From: Brenneria izadpanahii
GTDB lineage: Bacteria > Pseudomonadota > Gammaproteobacteria > Enterobacterales > Enterobacteriaceae
Assembly (NCBI RefSeq): GCF_017569925.1
Contig: NZ_CP050854.1
Location: 4,774,001-4,838,000 of the forward strand
DNA length: 64,000 nt
Direction of reading: 5' to 3'
In this document: in pieces, positions 21,782-32,672 of the stretch
How positions within the stretch are numbered: the first letter of the stretch is position 1
How the letters are laid out: every line of letters begins with the position of its first letter
Made by a program: the position numbers and the translations under genes
Notes under the pieces: generated by a model
Told to the model about the DNA's origin: nothing
Database searches by the model: none
The model's input: only the letters and a program-made list of their open reading frames with translations

Positions 21782-22231
21782 TCAGTGAGTTGGCGGCTTA
21801 GCCGTAGTCAATTGAAAGCCGACGCTGCGATAGGCCTTATAGCGGTCGCGCGCCAACTGTTTCAGGGATTCTTCGTAAGGGACAAAGTCTATCACTTCAT
21901 GGAAAGCGGTGGCAAAATCTGCGAAGTACGGCAGCAGGCTGATAAGCAGCTCCCGGGGGGCGTTTCCCCGCCGCTCCGGCCATGCCAGTTCGACCGGCGC
22001 GCCCTGACGCGGCCCCTCGCCGGCCAGATTATGCGGCACGAACGAATGGGGATCGCGTTGCCACAGCGCTTCATCCAGCCGTATGGCCTGCTGTTCATTC
22101 TCACAGGCGATCAATACGCGCTTTCCCGCGCGCCAACGTTCCGCCGCCAGATCGCATGCCAGCGCCTCAAAGGCGCTGAGCTCATCGCTTTTTCTGTCAT
22201 GTTCGAGAAGATAGAACGTTGCGTTTTTCAT
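21782..22231 (-). CDS. holC: DNA polymerase III chi subunit
   Basis: The chi subunit bridges the clamp loader and single-stranded-DNA-binding protein. It has 149 residues (E. coli 147). The N-terminus MKNATFYLLEHD and the WRAGKRVLIACENEQQAIRLDEALW segment are typical. It directly precedes valS and is probably co-transcribed with it. Confidence 0.96.
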   Translation of the reverse strand: MKNATFYLLEHDRKSDELSAFEALACDLAAERWRAGKRVLIACENEQQAIRLDEALWQRDPHSFVPHNLAGEGPRQGAPVELAWPERRGNAPRELLISLLPYFADFATAFHEVIDFVPYEESLKQLARDRYKAYRSVGFQLTTAKPPTH

Positions 22232-22308
22232 TGTTTACACTATTGATAAGGGCCGGAAACACCGGCCCGTTTGTTCAGGTACGATTCGCCGTGCCTGACG
22301 GATTGCCA

Positions 22309-23835
<1,527 letters not shown>

Positions 23836-24024
23836 TTAAAGACAAAGACGGGATCAACGGCTAGAATGTGACACTCCGTAATACTTTCCCGCCGTTGCGT
23901 TAACATAACCTGTGTTAATCTTAACGACGTAATGAATCTGCTTAGATGAGTATAAGCAGGTTCTGATAAAACAACCCAAACACAGTATGTTGTAATACAG
24001 TTTTAGCTACGAAGGTTGCCACAA

Positions 24025-24096
24025 ATGAGTATAAATGGCGAGTTAGCGAAGAAACTATCGACTTTCCTGCAAAAAGACAAGTTTTCACAGGCGTAA
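24025..24096 (+). CDS. Possible 23-residue leader peptide before lptF
   Basis: ATG at 24025, preceded by a GAAGG sequence about 9 bp upstream, opens 23 codons (MSINGELAKKL...) and stops 6 bp before the lptF GTG. The lptF start itself has a poor ribosome site, so translation through this short frame could couple to lptF. It may equally be chance. No known family was recognised. Confidence 0.3.
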   Translation: MSINGELAKKLSTFLQKDKFSQA

Positions 24097-24102
24097 TTAA
24101 GC

Positions 24103-25203
24103 GTGATCATCACTCGATATCTGGTACGGGAAACATTTAAAAGCCAACTGGCCATCCTTTTCATTCTGTTACTAATTTTCTTTTGTCAGAAATTGGTGCG
24201 GATACTGGGCGCCGCCGTTGATGGCGATATCCCGACCAATCTGGTTATTTCCCTGCTGGGATTGGGCGTGCCTGAAATGGCGCAGCTCATTTTACCGTTA
24301 AGTTTGTTTCTCGGATTACTCATGACATTCGGCCGCCTATATGCGGAAAGCGAGATCACGGTGATGCATGCCTGCGGTCTCGGCAAAAGCGTACTGCTTA
24401 AGGCGGCGCTGGCGCTAGGGGTGCTGACGGCGGCGGCGGCGGCGGCCAATGCATTATGGCTTAGCCCCTGGTCTTCCCGCCATCAGGAAGTGGTGATGGC
24501 CGAAGCCAAAGCCAATCCCGGCATGGCAACGCTGGTGGAAGGCCAGTTCCAGTCCGCTCAGGGCGGCAATGCCGTACTGTTTGTCGGCAACGTCAAAGGC
24601 TCGGAATTTGAACACGTTTTTCTGGCTCAGCTAAGGCCCAGAGGCAACGCGCGGCCTTCGGTCGTCGTCGCCGATCGCGGCCACGTCACGCAGAACGACG
24701 ATGGAACCCAGATCGTGACGCTGGACAACGGCGCCCGCTATGAAGGCACCGCGCTGCTGCGTGATTTCCGCATCACGGACTTCACCAACTATCAGGCGGT
24801 GATTGGCCATCAGTCGGTCACGCTCGATAGCAGCGACGTGGAACAGATGGATATGACCACGCTGTGGCGTTCAGATAGCCATGACGCCCGAGCCGAGTTT
24901 CACTGGCGTTTGACGCTCATCGTCTCCGTGTTGATCATGGCGTTGATGGTCGTACCGCTGAGCGTCGTCAATCCGCGCCAGGGCAGAGTGCTGAGCATGC
25001 TGCCCGCGATGCTGCTCTATCTGATTTTCTTCCTGCTGCAAAGCTCGCTGCGCTCCAACGCCAGCAAAGGGAAATTGGATCCCATGATATGGATATGGAT
25101 GACGAATCTGCTGTATCTCGGCATTGCCGTGCTGTTGAATCTCTGGGATACCGTGCCAATGCGCAAAATTCGGTCCCGTCTGACGTTGAGGGAGGCGGTC
25201 TGA
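24103..25203 (+). CDS. lptF: LPS export ABC transporter permease LptF
   Basis: One of the two permeases of LptB2FG, which extracts lipopolysaccharide from the inner membrane. It has 366 residues. There are three N-terminal membrane helices (about 12-120), a periplasmic beta-jellyroll (about 130-265) and three C-terminal helices. The start is GTG at 24103 (MIITRYL, the family N-terminus). It overlaps lptG by one base pair in TGATG and is divergent from pepA, as in E. coli. Confidence 0.97.
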   Translation: MIITRYLVRETFKSQLAILFILLLIFFCQKLVRILGAAVDGDIPTNLVISLLGLGVPEMAQLILPLSLFLGLLMTFGRLYAESEITVMHACGLGKSVLLKAALALGVLTAAAAAANALWLSPWSSRHQEVVMAEAKANPGMATLVEGQFQSAQGGNAVLFVGNVKGSEFEHVFLAQLRPRGNARPSVVVADRGHVTQNDDGTQIVTLDNGARYEGTALLRDFRITDFTNYQAVIGHQSVTLDSSDVEQMDMTTLWRSDSHDARAEFHWRLTLIVSVLIMALMVVPLSVVNPRQGRVLSMLPAMLLYLIFFLLQSSLRSNASKGKLDPMIWIWMTNLLYLGIAVLLNLWDTVPMRKIRSRLTLREAV

Positions 25204-26273
25204 TGTTTGGCGTACTAGACCGTTATATCGGTAAAACGATTTTTACCACCATCATGGCGACGCTGTTCATGCTGGTATCGCTTTCCGGCATCATCAAATT
25301 TGTCGATCAGCTGCGCAAAGTCGGCCAAGGAAGCTATTCGGCGCTTGGGGCCGGACTTTATACGCTGCTCAGCGTGCCGAAAGATATTGAAACCTTCTTC
25401 CCGATGGCTGCGCTGCTTGGCGCGCTGCTGGGTCTGGGGACGCTGGCAACCCGCAGTGAACTGGTGGTGATGCAGGCCGCGGGATTTACCCGCTTACAAA
25501 TCGCGGCCGCCGTGATGAAAACCGCTATCCCGCTGGTACTGCTCACCATGGCGATTGGCGAGTGGGTATCGCCAAGAGGCGAACAGATGGCGCGCAACTA
25601 CCGCTCGCAGATGATCTCCGGCGGCTCCATGATCTCCACGCAGAATGGTCTGTGGGCCAAAGATGGCAATGATTTCATCTTTATCGAGCGGGTGGTGAAC
25701 GACAAAGAACTATCCGGGGTCAACATCTACCACTTCGATAATCAAAACAAACTGCTGTCGGTCCGCTATGCCGCATCCGCGTTGTTTGAGGATAACCAGT
25801 GGAGGCTTTCCCAGGTTGATGAATCCGACCTCCGCGACGGAAAACAGATTGGCGGCAGCCAGACGCTGAGCGGCGAATGGAAAACCAACCTGACCCCCGA
25901 CAAACTCGGAGTCGCGGCACTCGAACCGACCGCCCTTTCCATCAGCGGACTATACGACTACGCCAACTACCTCAAGCTAAGCGGACAGGAACCCAGCCGC
26001 TACGTGCTGAGCATGTGGAGCAAGATATTTGCGCCGCTATCCGTCGCCGTGATGATGCTGATGGCGCTCTCCTTCATCTTCGGCCCGTTGCGCAGCGTTC
26101 CCGCCGGGGTACGTATCGTCATCGGCATCAGTTTCGGTTTCCTGTTCTACCTGCTAAATGAAATCTTCCGGCATTTGAGTCAGGTATACGGCATTCCCCC
26201 GATATTGGGCGCGATTCTGCCAAGCGCCGTGTTCCTGGTAATCAGCGTAGCGCTGCTGCTAAAACGCCGTTAG
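25203..26273 (+). CDS. lptG: LPS export ABC transporter permease LptG
   Basis: Second permease of LptB2FG, 356 residues. The start was set at the ATG overlapping the lptF stop (MFGVLDRYIGKT), which is the family N-terminus. An in-frame open stretch further upstream lies inside lptF. It has three N-terminal and three C-terminal helices around a periplasmic jellyroll. A strong terminator follows 21 bp after the stop. Confidence 0.97.
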   Translation: MFGVLDRYIGKTIFTTIMATLFMLVSLSGIIKFVDQLRKVGQGSYSALGAGLYTLLSVPKDIETFFPMAALLGALLGLGTLATRSELVVMQAAGFTRLQIAAAVMKTAIPLVLLTMAIGEWVSPRGEQMARNYRSQMISGGSMISTQNGLWAKDGNDFIFIERVVNDKELSGVNIYHFDNQNKLLSVRYAASALFEDNQWRLSQVDESDLRDGKQIGGSQTLSGEWKTNLTPDKLGVAALEPTALSISGLYDYANYLKLSGQEPSRYVLSMWSKIFAPLSVAVMMLMALSFIFGPLRSVPAGVRIVIGISFGFLFYLLNEIFRHLSQVYGIPPILGAILPSAVFLVISVALLLKRR

Positions 26274-26293
26274 GCCGAAACGAATACGCACGC

Positions 26294-26330
26294 AAAGGCG
26301 CTGAGCGGGAATCCCGCCCAGCGCCTTTTT
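26294..26330 (+). terminator. Intrinsic terminator after lptG
   Basis: AAAGGCGCTGAGCGGGA pairs with TCCCGCCCAGCGCCTTT around a tiny loop, followed by TTTTT-C-T. It closes the lptFG operon. Confidence 0.9.
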
Positions 26331-26483
26331 CTATCCGGCAGAAACGCGCGTCCCCGCTCCGAAAGCGCGATAACGCCTTGCCAAAGATGATTTTTTCAGC
26401 ACTTAACCCGGCACAGGGCGGAATAGAGTTGCGCACCGGTCGGCAAACGGTATAATGCACCCGTTTTCCGCATACCTCTTCGT

Positions 26484-26568
26484 GCCGAAGTGGCGAAATC
26501 GGTAGACGCAGTTGATTCAAAATCAACCGTAGAAATACGTGCCGGTTCGAGTCCGGCCTTCGGCACCA
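26484..26568 (+). tRNA. leuX: tRNA-Leu (anticodon CAA)
   Basis: An 85-base class II tRNA. The acceptor stem GCCGAAG pairs with CTTCGGC before an encoded ACCA. The anticodon loop TTCAAAA gives CAA between GTTGA and TCAAC arms. A long variable arm and the T-loop GGTTCGAGTCC are visible. It matches E. coli leuX in sequence and in position after lptG. The 3' end serves as the integration site of the island that follows. Confidence 0.97.
26551..26568 (+). repeat. attL: island attachment site within tRNA-Leu 3' end
   Basis: The last 18 bases of the tRNA (GTCCGGCCTTCGGCACCA) recur, with one G missing, at 50845-50861. This pair brackets the integrase-bearing island. Confidence 0.85.
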
Positions 26569-26581
26569 ACAGTATGTAAAT

Positions 26582-26605
26582 AGACGTCTACGGACGTCTT
26601 TTTTT
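26582..26605 (+). terminator. Terminator after tRNA-Leu
   Basis: AGACGT-CTACGG-ACGTCT followed by a T-run of seven. The downstream word TTTTTTATGCCTGAA recurs after attR. Confidence 0.75.
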
Positions 26606-26690
26606 ATGCCTGAAATCCGCGCCACACAAGGCCTTACCCGAATTTTCTGTCAACGGAAGTCAATCTGAGTCCACCCACATCAATCTGCTT

Positions 26691-26742
26691 GTGAGTATAG
26701 AACCGAGTATATATGCTGGTTCGATATTGCTTATATACTCAC
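26691..26742. repeat. Candidate integrase arm-type binding sites, left end
   Basis: Three copies of a (T)GAGTATA word occur between the tRNA and the integrase gene: GTGAGTATAG at 26691, GAGTATATAT at 26705, and the inverted TATATACTCAC at 26732-26742. Two more lie just inside attR at 50765-50785 and nowhere else was the motif noticed, as expected for arm sites. Confidence 0.6.
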
Positions 26743-26768
26743 AGCAGGATTATGGAAGGATAACCATT

Positions 26769-28028
26769 ATGGCCCTGACAGATACTAAGGTACGTTCTGC
26801 TAAACCCGAGGAAAAAGAGTATTCGCTGGTCGATGGCGACGGCATGTTTTTGCTAGTTCATCCCAATGGCTCAAAATACTGGCGCTTTCGTTTTCGCTTC
26901 GGTGGCAAACAGCACCTGATGGCGTTTGGCGTCTATCCCGAAGTTTCACTGGCGGATGCCAGACAGAAGCGGGAAGACGCCAGAAAGTTGGTTGCTGCGG
27001 GCATTGATCCGCGTGAGCAAAAACGTGCGGTACAAGAAGAACAGGCGAAGGCGGTATTCACTTTTGAGTTTGTAGCCCGAGAGTGGCACGCTACCAATCA
27101 AAAGTGGTCGGAAGAGCATAGCCGCCGCGTGCTGAAAAGCCTGGAAGATAACCTCTTCTCTGCTATCGGTAAACGCAACATTGCCGAACTCAAAACGCGA
27201 GACCTGTTAGCCCCTATTAAGGTGGTTGAACAATCAGGCCGTCTTGAAGTGGCATCACGACTTCAACAACGCACAACCGCAATAATGCGCTACGCGGTAC
27301 AAAGCGGGTTAATCGACTACAACCCGGCGCAGGAAATGGCGGGCGCTGTGGCATCAAGTAATCGGCAGCATCGTCCTGCACTGGAATTAAAGCATACTCC
27401 CGAGCTGCTTCAGCGCATCGATAGCTATACCGGCAGGCCATTAACGCGTTTGGCGGTAGAGTTGACGTTATTGATCTTTATCCGCTCCAGCGAACTGCGC
27501 TTTGCCCGTTGGTCGGAGATCGATTTTGAAACCTCAATGTGGACTATCCCTCCTGAGAGAAAACCGATAGAGGGTGTGAAGCACTCTCATCGTGGCTCAA
27601 AAATGCGTACTCCGCATTTAGTGCCCCTTTCCCGACAGGCGTTAGTTATTTTGAAGCAAATACAGCAATTCAGCGGCAACCATGAACTGATCTTTATTGG
27701 CGATCACGATCCGCGTAAGCCCATGAGTGAAAATACGGTGAACAATGCCTTGCGGGTAATGGGGTACGACACCAAGGTTGACGTCTGCGGTCACGGCTTC
27801 AGGACAATGGCCTGTAGCTCGCTAATTGAATCGGGGTTATGGTCGAGGGATGCAGTGGAGCGCCAGATGAGCCATATGGAACGTAACTCGGTACGGGCGG
27901 CGTACATCCACAAAGCGGAGCATCTGGATGAACGCAAGCTGATGTTGCAATGGTGGGCGGATTTTCTGGATGCGAATCGGGAGAAGGCGGTGAGTGCGTT
28001 TGATTTTGGGAAGTTATTGGCTGACTAA
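26769..28028 (+). CDS. intA: P4-type tyrosine integrase
   Basis: Site-specific recombinase of the P4/CP4-57 family, 419 residues, full length. The start at 26769 (MALTDTKVRSAKPEEK) is the standard family N-terminus and has a GGAAGGA ribosome site 8 bp upstream; in-frame open sequence before it is not needed. An N-terminal DUF4102 arm-binding domain is followed by a core-binding domain. The catalytic part shows the first arginine in SSELRFARW (about 245), HGFR near 342-345 and the nucleophile tyrosine in RAAYIHK near 378. The gene reads away from attL, the usual layout. The symbol intA indicates family resemblance only. Confidence 0.95.
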   Translation: MALTDTKVRSAKPEEKEYSLVDGDGMFLLVHPNGSKYWRFRFRFGGKQHLMAFGVYPEVSLADARQKREDARKLVAAGIDPREQKRAVQEEQAKAVFTFEFVAREWHATNQKWSEEHSRRVLKSLEDNLFSAIGKRNIAELKTRDLLAPIKVVEQSGRLEVASRLQQRTTAIMRYAVQSGLIDYNPAQEMAGAVASSNRQHRPALELKHTPELLQRIDSYTGRPLTRLAVELTLLIFIRSSELRFARWSEIDFETSMWTIPPERKPIEGVKHSHRGSKMRTPHLVPLSRQALVILKQIQQFSGNHELIFIGDHDPRKPMSENTVNNALRVMGYDTKVDVCGHGFRTMACSSLIESGLWSRDAVERQMSHMERNSVRAAYIHKAEHLDERKLMLQWWADFLDANREKAVSAFDFGKLLAD

Positions 28029-28164
28029 TTCATAATAAATAACAGGTTGTAACTCTGGAAAGCGTTACAACCTAATAAAGTAGAATTATTAAAAGAGCTA
28101 TTTTTTTGAACATGATTTTGACCTATAAGACTGTATACACACGCGGGTAAAGGAGGAGGCACGT

Positions 28165-30945
28165 ATGACGCCAGAAGCGAAGGCGCGCCAGATAATCGAT
28201 TCGAGGCTAGAACAAGCCGGTTGGATTATTCAGGATATGAAGCAAGTTAACCTGTCGGCAGGCCTTGGCGTAGTGATACGTGAATTCCCCACAGACAGCG
28301 GACCTGCGGATTATGTGTTGTTCATAAACCGGGATATGGTCGGCGTCATTGAAGCTAAAAGGGATAGCGCTGGTGAAAATATTACAGTGACCGAGATCCA
28401 GTCCGACCGTTATGCTTCGGCCAAACTGAAATGGCGCAAAGACTCGGCTCCTCTGCGTTTCCTATTCCAAGCTACGGGGCAAATCATCCGCTTTACTGAT
28501 AATGCTGATCCCTCCCCGCGCTCGCGCGAGATCTTCCACTTCTTCAAACCGGAAACCTTGGCAACCTGGCTGGATCAACCAGAGACCCTACGACGCCGTT
28601 TGGCCGAGCAGATGCCTGCCCTGCCAGAGCGTAACTTACGCGACTGCCAAATTAGTGCAGTAACTGGTCTGGAAGCATCATTGGCCCAGAATAAGCCGAG
28701 AGCTTTAGTACATATGGCTACTGGTGCGGGCAAAACCTTTACGGCGATCACTTCGGTGTACCGACTGCTTAAATTTGGCGGTGCTAAGCGTATTCTCTTC
28801 TTGGTGGATACTCGTAACCTCGGCAAACAAGCACATCAAGAGTTCATGGCTTACACTCCGCCGGATGATGGGCGTAAGTTTACTGAACTCTATAACGTAC
28901 AACGTTTGAATTCTCCGAATGTCGATCCCCATGCTCAGGTATGTATCAGTACCATTCAACGGATGTACTCCATCTTAAGTGGCGAACCTATAGACGAGTC
29001 GGCTGAAGATGTTTCTCTCAATGAGGTGCAACAAACCAGTCGGCAAGAAAAGTTTGTTCGCTACAATCCGCTTGTTCCGATAGAGACTTTCGACTTCATC
29101 ATTATCGATGAATGCCATCGAAGCATTTACAACCTTTGGAAGCAGGTTCTCGATTACTTTGACGCCAGTTTGGTAGGCCTGACCGCTACTCCTGATAAGC
29201 GTACCTTTGGCTTTTTTAACGAAAACATTGTTGCTGAATACACTTATGAACAATCAGTCGCTGATGGCGTCAACGTCGGTTACGACGTCTACGAAATCGA
29301 AACGGAAATAACCAAGAAAGGTTCTGAACTTAAAGCTAAAGAATGGGTGGATCATCGCGACCGGCAAACGCGCAAAAAGCGTTGGAGTGAAACTGAGGAA
29401 GATACGATTTATTCAGGGAAAGAGTTGGATCGTTCAGTAGTTAATCCCAGTCAGATTCGCAAAGTGATCCTTGCGATGAAGAATGCAGTTGAAAAACAGA
29501 TCTTTCCATCCCGGCAAGAGACACCCAAAACGCTTATTTTTGCTAAAACAGACAGCCACGCTGATGACATCATCAATATAGTGCGTGAAATCTATGACCA
29601 AGGGAATGCATTTTGCAAGAAAGTCACTTATCGATCGGACGAAGATGCGGATAGTGTCCTCAGTAGTTTTCGTAATGACTACAACCCGCGTATCGCTGTG
29701 ACAGTGGATATGATTGCCACTGGTACTGATATCAAGCCGTTGGAAGTTCTGCTGTTTATGCGTGATGTTCGTAGCAAGGGTTACTACGAGCAGATGAAAG
29801 GCCGAGGTGTGCGATCGCTCGATAGCGATAGCTTGAAGCGTGTGAGTAACAGTGCTGATGGCGATAAAAGTCGTTTCGTGCTGATTGATGCTGTTGGGGT
29901 GGAGAAATCGCTTAAAACTGAGAGCCGCCCACTAGAGAAAAAGCCGAATATTGCGTTGAAGGATCTCCTTCAGGGCGTCGCTATGGGGTGTCGGGATGAT
30001 GACACCGTTTTGTCATTGGCTAATCGTCTCATCCGACTTGCCAAACAGTTGGATGGCAAGGCCAAGGCTCGAATTGAAGAAGCTTCAGGGGGACTGAGTA
30101 TTGGTGAGCTCGGTAAAGGTTTAATCACTGCACTGGATCCCGATGCTATTGTTGCGACAGCGCTTGATATTGCTCTCGCACAGGGGCTTATCCGTAACGA
30201 AGAGACCTTATTGCCTGAGGAGATCGCTGCTGCTCGTGCTGGCCGTGTCGCTGAAGCTTGTGCTCCTTTTGATAAACCATCATTGCGTGATGCTATTGAG
30301 AACGCTCGTCGTGAGCGAGAGCAATTGATTGATCATATCAACCTGGATCAGGTCATCTTCTCTGGCTTCTCTGAACAGGCTGAGAGCCAAGCTAAAGCTA
30401 ATATTGCTGAATTTGTGAGTTATATTCAGCGGCATAAGGATGAAATTGCCGCACTTAGCTTCTTCTATCAACAACCTTACCAGCGACGGGCATTGACCTT
30501 TGACATGATCGAGGAATTGCACGAACATCTCGCCAAGCCGCCATTGATGCTGACCACTGAACGACTATGGAGTGCCTATGCGCGGGTTCAGACCAACCAG
30601 GTCAAAGGCGTTGAGCGCAAGCGCCAACTCACCGATCTGGTCTCGCTGGTCCGTTTTGCCCTGGGGCTAGAGAGTGAGCTCAAACCTTTTGCCGATGAGG
30701 TAGATAAGCGCTTCCAGACCTGGATTTTCCGCCACAACGCTCAACGTGCCAGTGCCTTTACCCCGGAACAAACCGAATGGTTGCGCCTGATCAAAGAGCA
30801 TATTGCCAGCAGTTGCAGCATTCAGCGCGATGATTTTGACTACGCCGAACTGGCCGATAAGGGCGGGTTGCAGAAGGCATGGCAACTATTTGGTAAGGAG
30901 TTGGATACCTTGATAACAGAAATGAATAAGGAATTGGTGGCGTGA
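28165..30945 (+). CDS. hsdR: Type I restriction enzyme R subunit
   Basis: Motor and nuclease subunit of a type I restriction-modification system, 926 residues. The N-terminal PD-(D/E)xK nuclease is seen as GPADYVLF...VGVIEAK (about residues 46-64). The superfamily-2 helicase follows with Walker A TGAGKT (about 187-192), DECH (about 314-317) and the arginine-finger motif KGRGVRS near 543. The C-terminal part resembles the EcoEI-R helical domain. An AAAGGAGGAGG ribosome site precedes the ATG. The stop overlaps the hsdS GTG start. It is the first gene of a coupled five-gene operon. Confidence 0.96.
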   Translation: MTPEAKARQIIDSRLEQAGWIIQDMKQVNLSAGLGVVIREFPTDSGPADYVLFINRDMVGVIEAKRDSAGENITVTEIQSDRYASAKLKWRKDSAPLRFLFQATGQIIRFTDNADPSPRSREIFHFFKPETLATWLDQPETLRRRLAEQMPALPERNLRDCQISAVTGLEASLAQNKPRALVHMATGAGKTFTAITSVYRLLKFGGAKRILFLVDTRNLGKQAHQEFMAYTPPDDGRKFTELYNVQRLNSPNVDPHAQVCISTIQRMYSILSGEPIDESAEDVSLNEVQQTSRQEKFVRYNPLVPIETFDFIIIDECHRSIYNLWKQVLDYFDASLVGLTATPDKRTFGFFNENIVAEYTYEQSVADGVNVGYDVYEIETEITKKGSELKAKEWVDHRDRQTRKKRWSETEEDTIYSGKELDRSVVNPSQIRKVILAMKNAVEKQIFPSRQETPKTLIFAKTDSHADDIINIVREIYDQGNAFCKKVTYRSDEDADSVLSSFRNDYNPRIAVTVDMIATGTDIKPLEVLLFMRDVRSKGYYEQMKGRGVRSLDSDSLKRVSNSADGDKSRFVLIDAVGVEKSLKTESRPLEKKPNIALKDLLQGVAMGCRDDDTVLSLANRLIRLAKQLDGKAKARIEEASGGLSIGELGKGLITALDPDAIVATALDIALAQGLIRNEETLLPEEIAAARAGRVAEACAPFDKPSLRDAIENARREREQLIDHINLDQVIFSGFSEQAESQAKANIAEFVSYIQRHKDEIAALSFFYQQPYQRRALTFDMIEELHEHLAKPPLMLTTERLWSAYARVQTNQVKGVERKRQLTDLVSLVRFALGLESELKPFADEVDKRFQTWIFRHNAQRASAFTPEQTEWLRLIKEHIASSCSIQRDDFDYAELADKGGLQKAWQLFGKELDTLITEMNKELVA

Positions 30946-32669
30946 GTACATTGCCAATCGGATGGGCTCGGGTTGATTTTGATGAATCGGTTGATGTCGT
31001 ATCAGATCGTGGATTTCGAATAAAACAAAAAGACTATCTAACGTCAGGAAAACTACCCGTAATTGATCAAGGTGAAGGATTCATCGGGGGCTACACAAAT
31101 GACCTTGATGCTCAAGTCATATCACCAAGTCCGCTGATCGTTTTCGGCGATCATACACGTCGTTTCAAACTAGTAACATTTCCGTTTGCTGTTGGAGCCG
31201 ATGGCGTAAAACTCTTTTCACCAATCCCTGTTTGGGAACCAAAATTCCTATTTTTACAGCTACAAAATCTCTCTATCGAAAATAGAGGGTATGGTCGTCA
31301 CTTCCAGCATTTACGCAAAAAATCACTTTTTCTTGCCCCTTTCCCAGAACAAATCCGCATCGTAGAAAAACTCGAAGAGCTGCTAACAGGTCTCGATTCT
31401 GGTATGGCCGAGCTTAAAGTTGCACAGAAAAAGCTTTCTCAGTATCGCCAGTCATTGCTCAAAGCCGCCGTCGAAGGGGCTTTGACAGCAGAGTGGCGAG
31501 AGAACAACCCACCGATCGAGAGTGGATCACAACTGTTGGAACGCATTCTGCTTGAGCGCCGCGCGCGCTGGGAAGCCAAGCAGTTGGCCAAGTTCACCGA
31601 GCAGGGCAAAAAACCACCGAAGGACTGGCAGAATAAATACCCTGAGCCGGTTCAGCCCGATACCACTGATTTACCGCAACTGCCGGAGGGGTGGGTTTGG
31701 GCGAGTGTGGAACAAATTGCTTCTGATGAACAATACAGCCTTGCTATAGGACCATTTGGCAGCAACCTTAAAGTTTCTGATTACCGTGCTTCAGGTGTGC
31801 CTTTGGTCTTTGTTCGCAATATTCGCTCCGGCAATTACGGTGGTGAGAACACCAGGTTTGTATCACAGATAAAAGCAAACGAGCTAAGTGCGCATGGTGT
31901 AATGCCGGGTGATGTCGTAGTTACAAAAATGGGCGAGCCACCAGGGGATGCAGACGTATATCCAGACGATCAGCCTCCTGCGATTATCACGGCAGATTGC
32001 ATAAAAATTCGATGCTGTGGCGAATTAATGAACCCATTATTTTTGAAAATAGCGATCAATTCGAATGTTGGAAAGCGTCAAATTGAGCCAATGACTAAAG
32101 GTGTAGCCCAAAAAAAGGTAAGCCTTGGTCGATTCAGTAAGTTAGCGGTCCCTGTACCACCAGCCAATGAACAATCTCTAATTGTGCGGATGGTTGGCGA
32201 AGCAGACAACGATGCTTTTGTACAATTAGCTGCCATCGATTTATCGCTCAAACAATGCAGCGCCCAACGCCAAAATATTCTGCGTGCCGCATTCTCTGGG
32301 CAATTAGTAACGCAGGAGCCTAATGATGAACCTGCCAGCGTGCTGCTGGAACGCATTCGCGCCCAGCGGGCGGAACAGGCTAAGCAGCCTAAACCTCGCA
32401 TGACTAAGAAAAAGGAGAGCACCACAGTGGCTCGCAAATTAATCGATGTACTCACCGAGGCTAGCGACTGGCTGCCAGCACAAGAGGCCTTTCGCCGCTG
32501 TGGGATTGCTGATGGAGCGCAAACCGAAGAGATTGAAGCGCTGTATGCCGAATTGCGCACATTGGATAAGAGTCAGCATCTATCATTCAAGGCGGTCTTC
32601 GACTTGGTTGACACACCGGAAGGCAAAAAACACCGCAAGGTCGCCGACCATTTAAAGTGGGTTGGCTAA
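30942..32669 (+). CDS. hsdS: Type I restriction enzyme specificity subunit
   Basis: Target-recognition subunit of the HsdMSR complex, 575 residues. Two target-recognition domains are visible (about 1-125 and 235-400). Each ends in a helical spacer beginning PFPEQ (about 132) or PVPPANEQ (about 405). A C-terminal extension of about 100 residues (after about 480) carries a Lys-rich linker and a small helical domain, longer than in classical HsdS. The start is GTG overlapping the hsdR stop. It is followed 3 bp later not by hsdM but by an ATPase gene, which is unusual. Confidence 0.93.
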   Translation: MSTLPIGWARVDFDESVDVVSDRGFRIKQKDYLTSGKLPVIDQGEGFIGGYTNDLDAQVISPSPLIVFGDHTRRFKLVTFPFAVGADGVKLFSPIPVWEPKFLFLQLQNLSIENRGYGRHFQHLRKKSLFLAPFPEQIRIVEKLEELLTGLDSGMAELKVAQKKLSQYRQSLLKAAVEGALTAEWRENNPPIESGSQLLERILLERRARWEAKQLAKFTEQGKKPPKDWQNKYPEPVQPDTTDLPQLPEGWVWASVEQIASDEQYSLAIGPFGSNLKVSDYRASGVPLVFVRNIRSGNYGGENTRFVSQIKANELSAHGVMPGDVVVTKMGEPPGDADVYPDDQPPAIITADCIKIRCCGELMNPLFLKIAINSNVGKRQIEPMTKGVAQKKVSLGRFSKLAVPVPPANEQSLIVRMVGEADNDAFVQLAAIDLSLKQCSAQRQNILRAAFSGQLVTQEPNDEPASVLLERIRAQRAEQAKQPKPRMTKKKESTTVARKLIDVLTEASDWLPAQEAFRRCGIADGAQTEEIEALYAELRTLDKSQHLSFKAVFDLVDTPEGKKHRKVADHLKWVG

Positions 32670-32672
32670 ACC

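Noticed and set aside
26242-26625. 127-codon minus-strand frame over the tRNA
   Set aside because: Runs antisense through the tRNA-Leu gene and two terminators; not coding.
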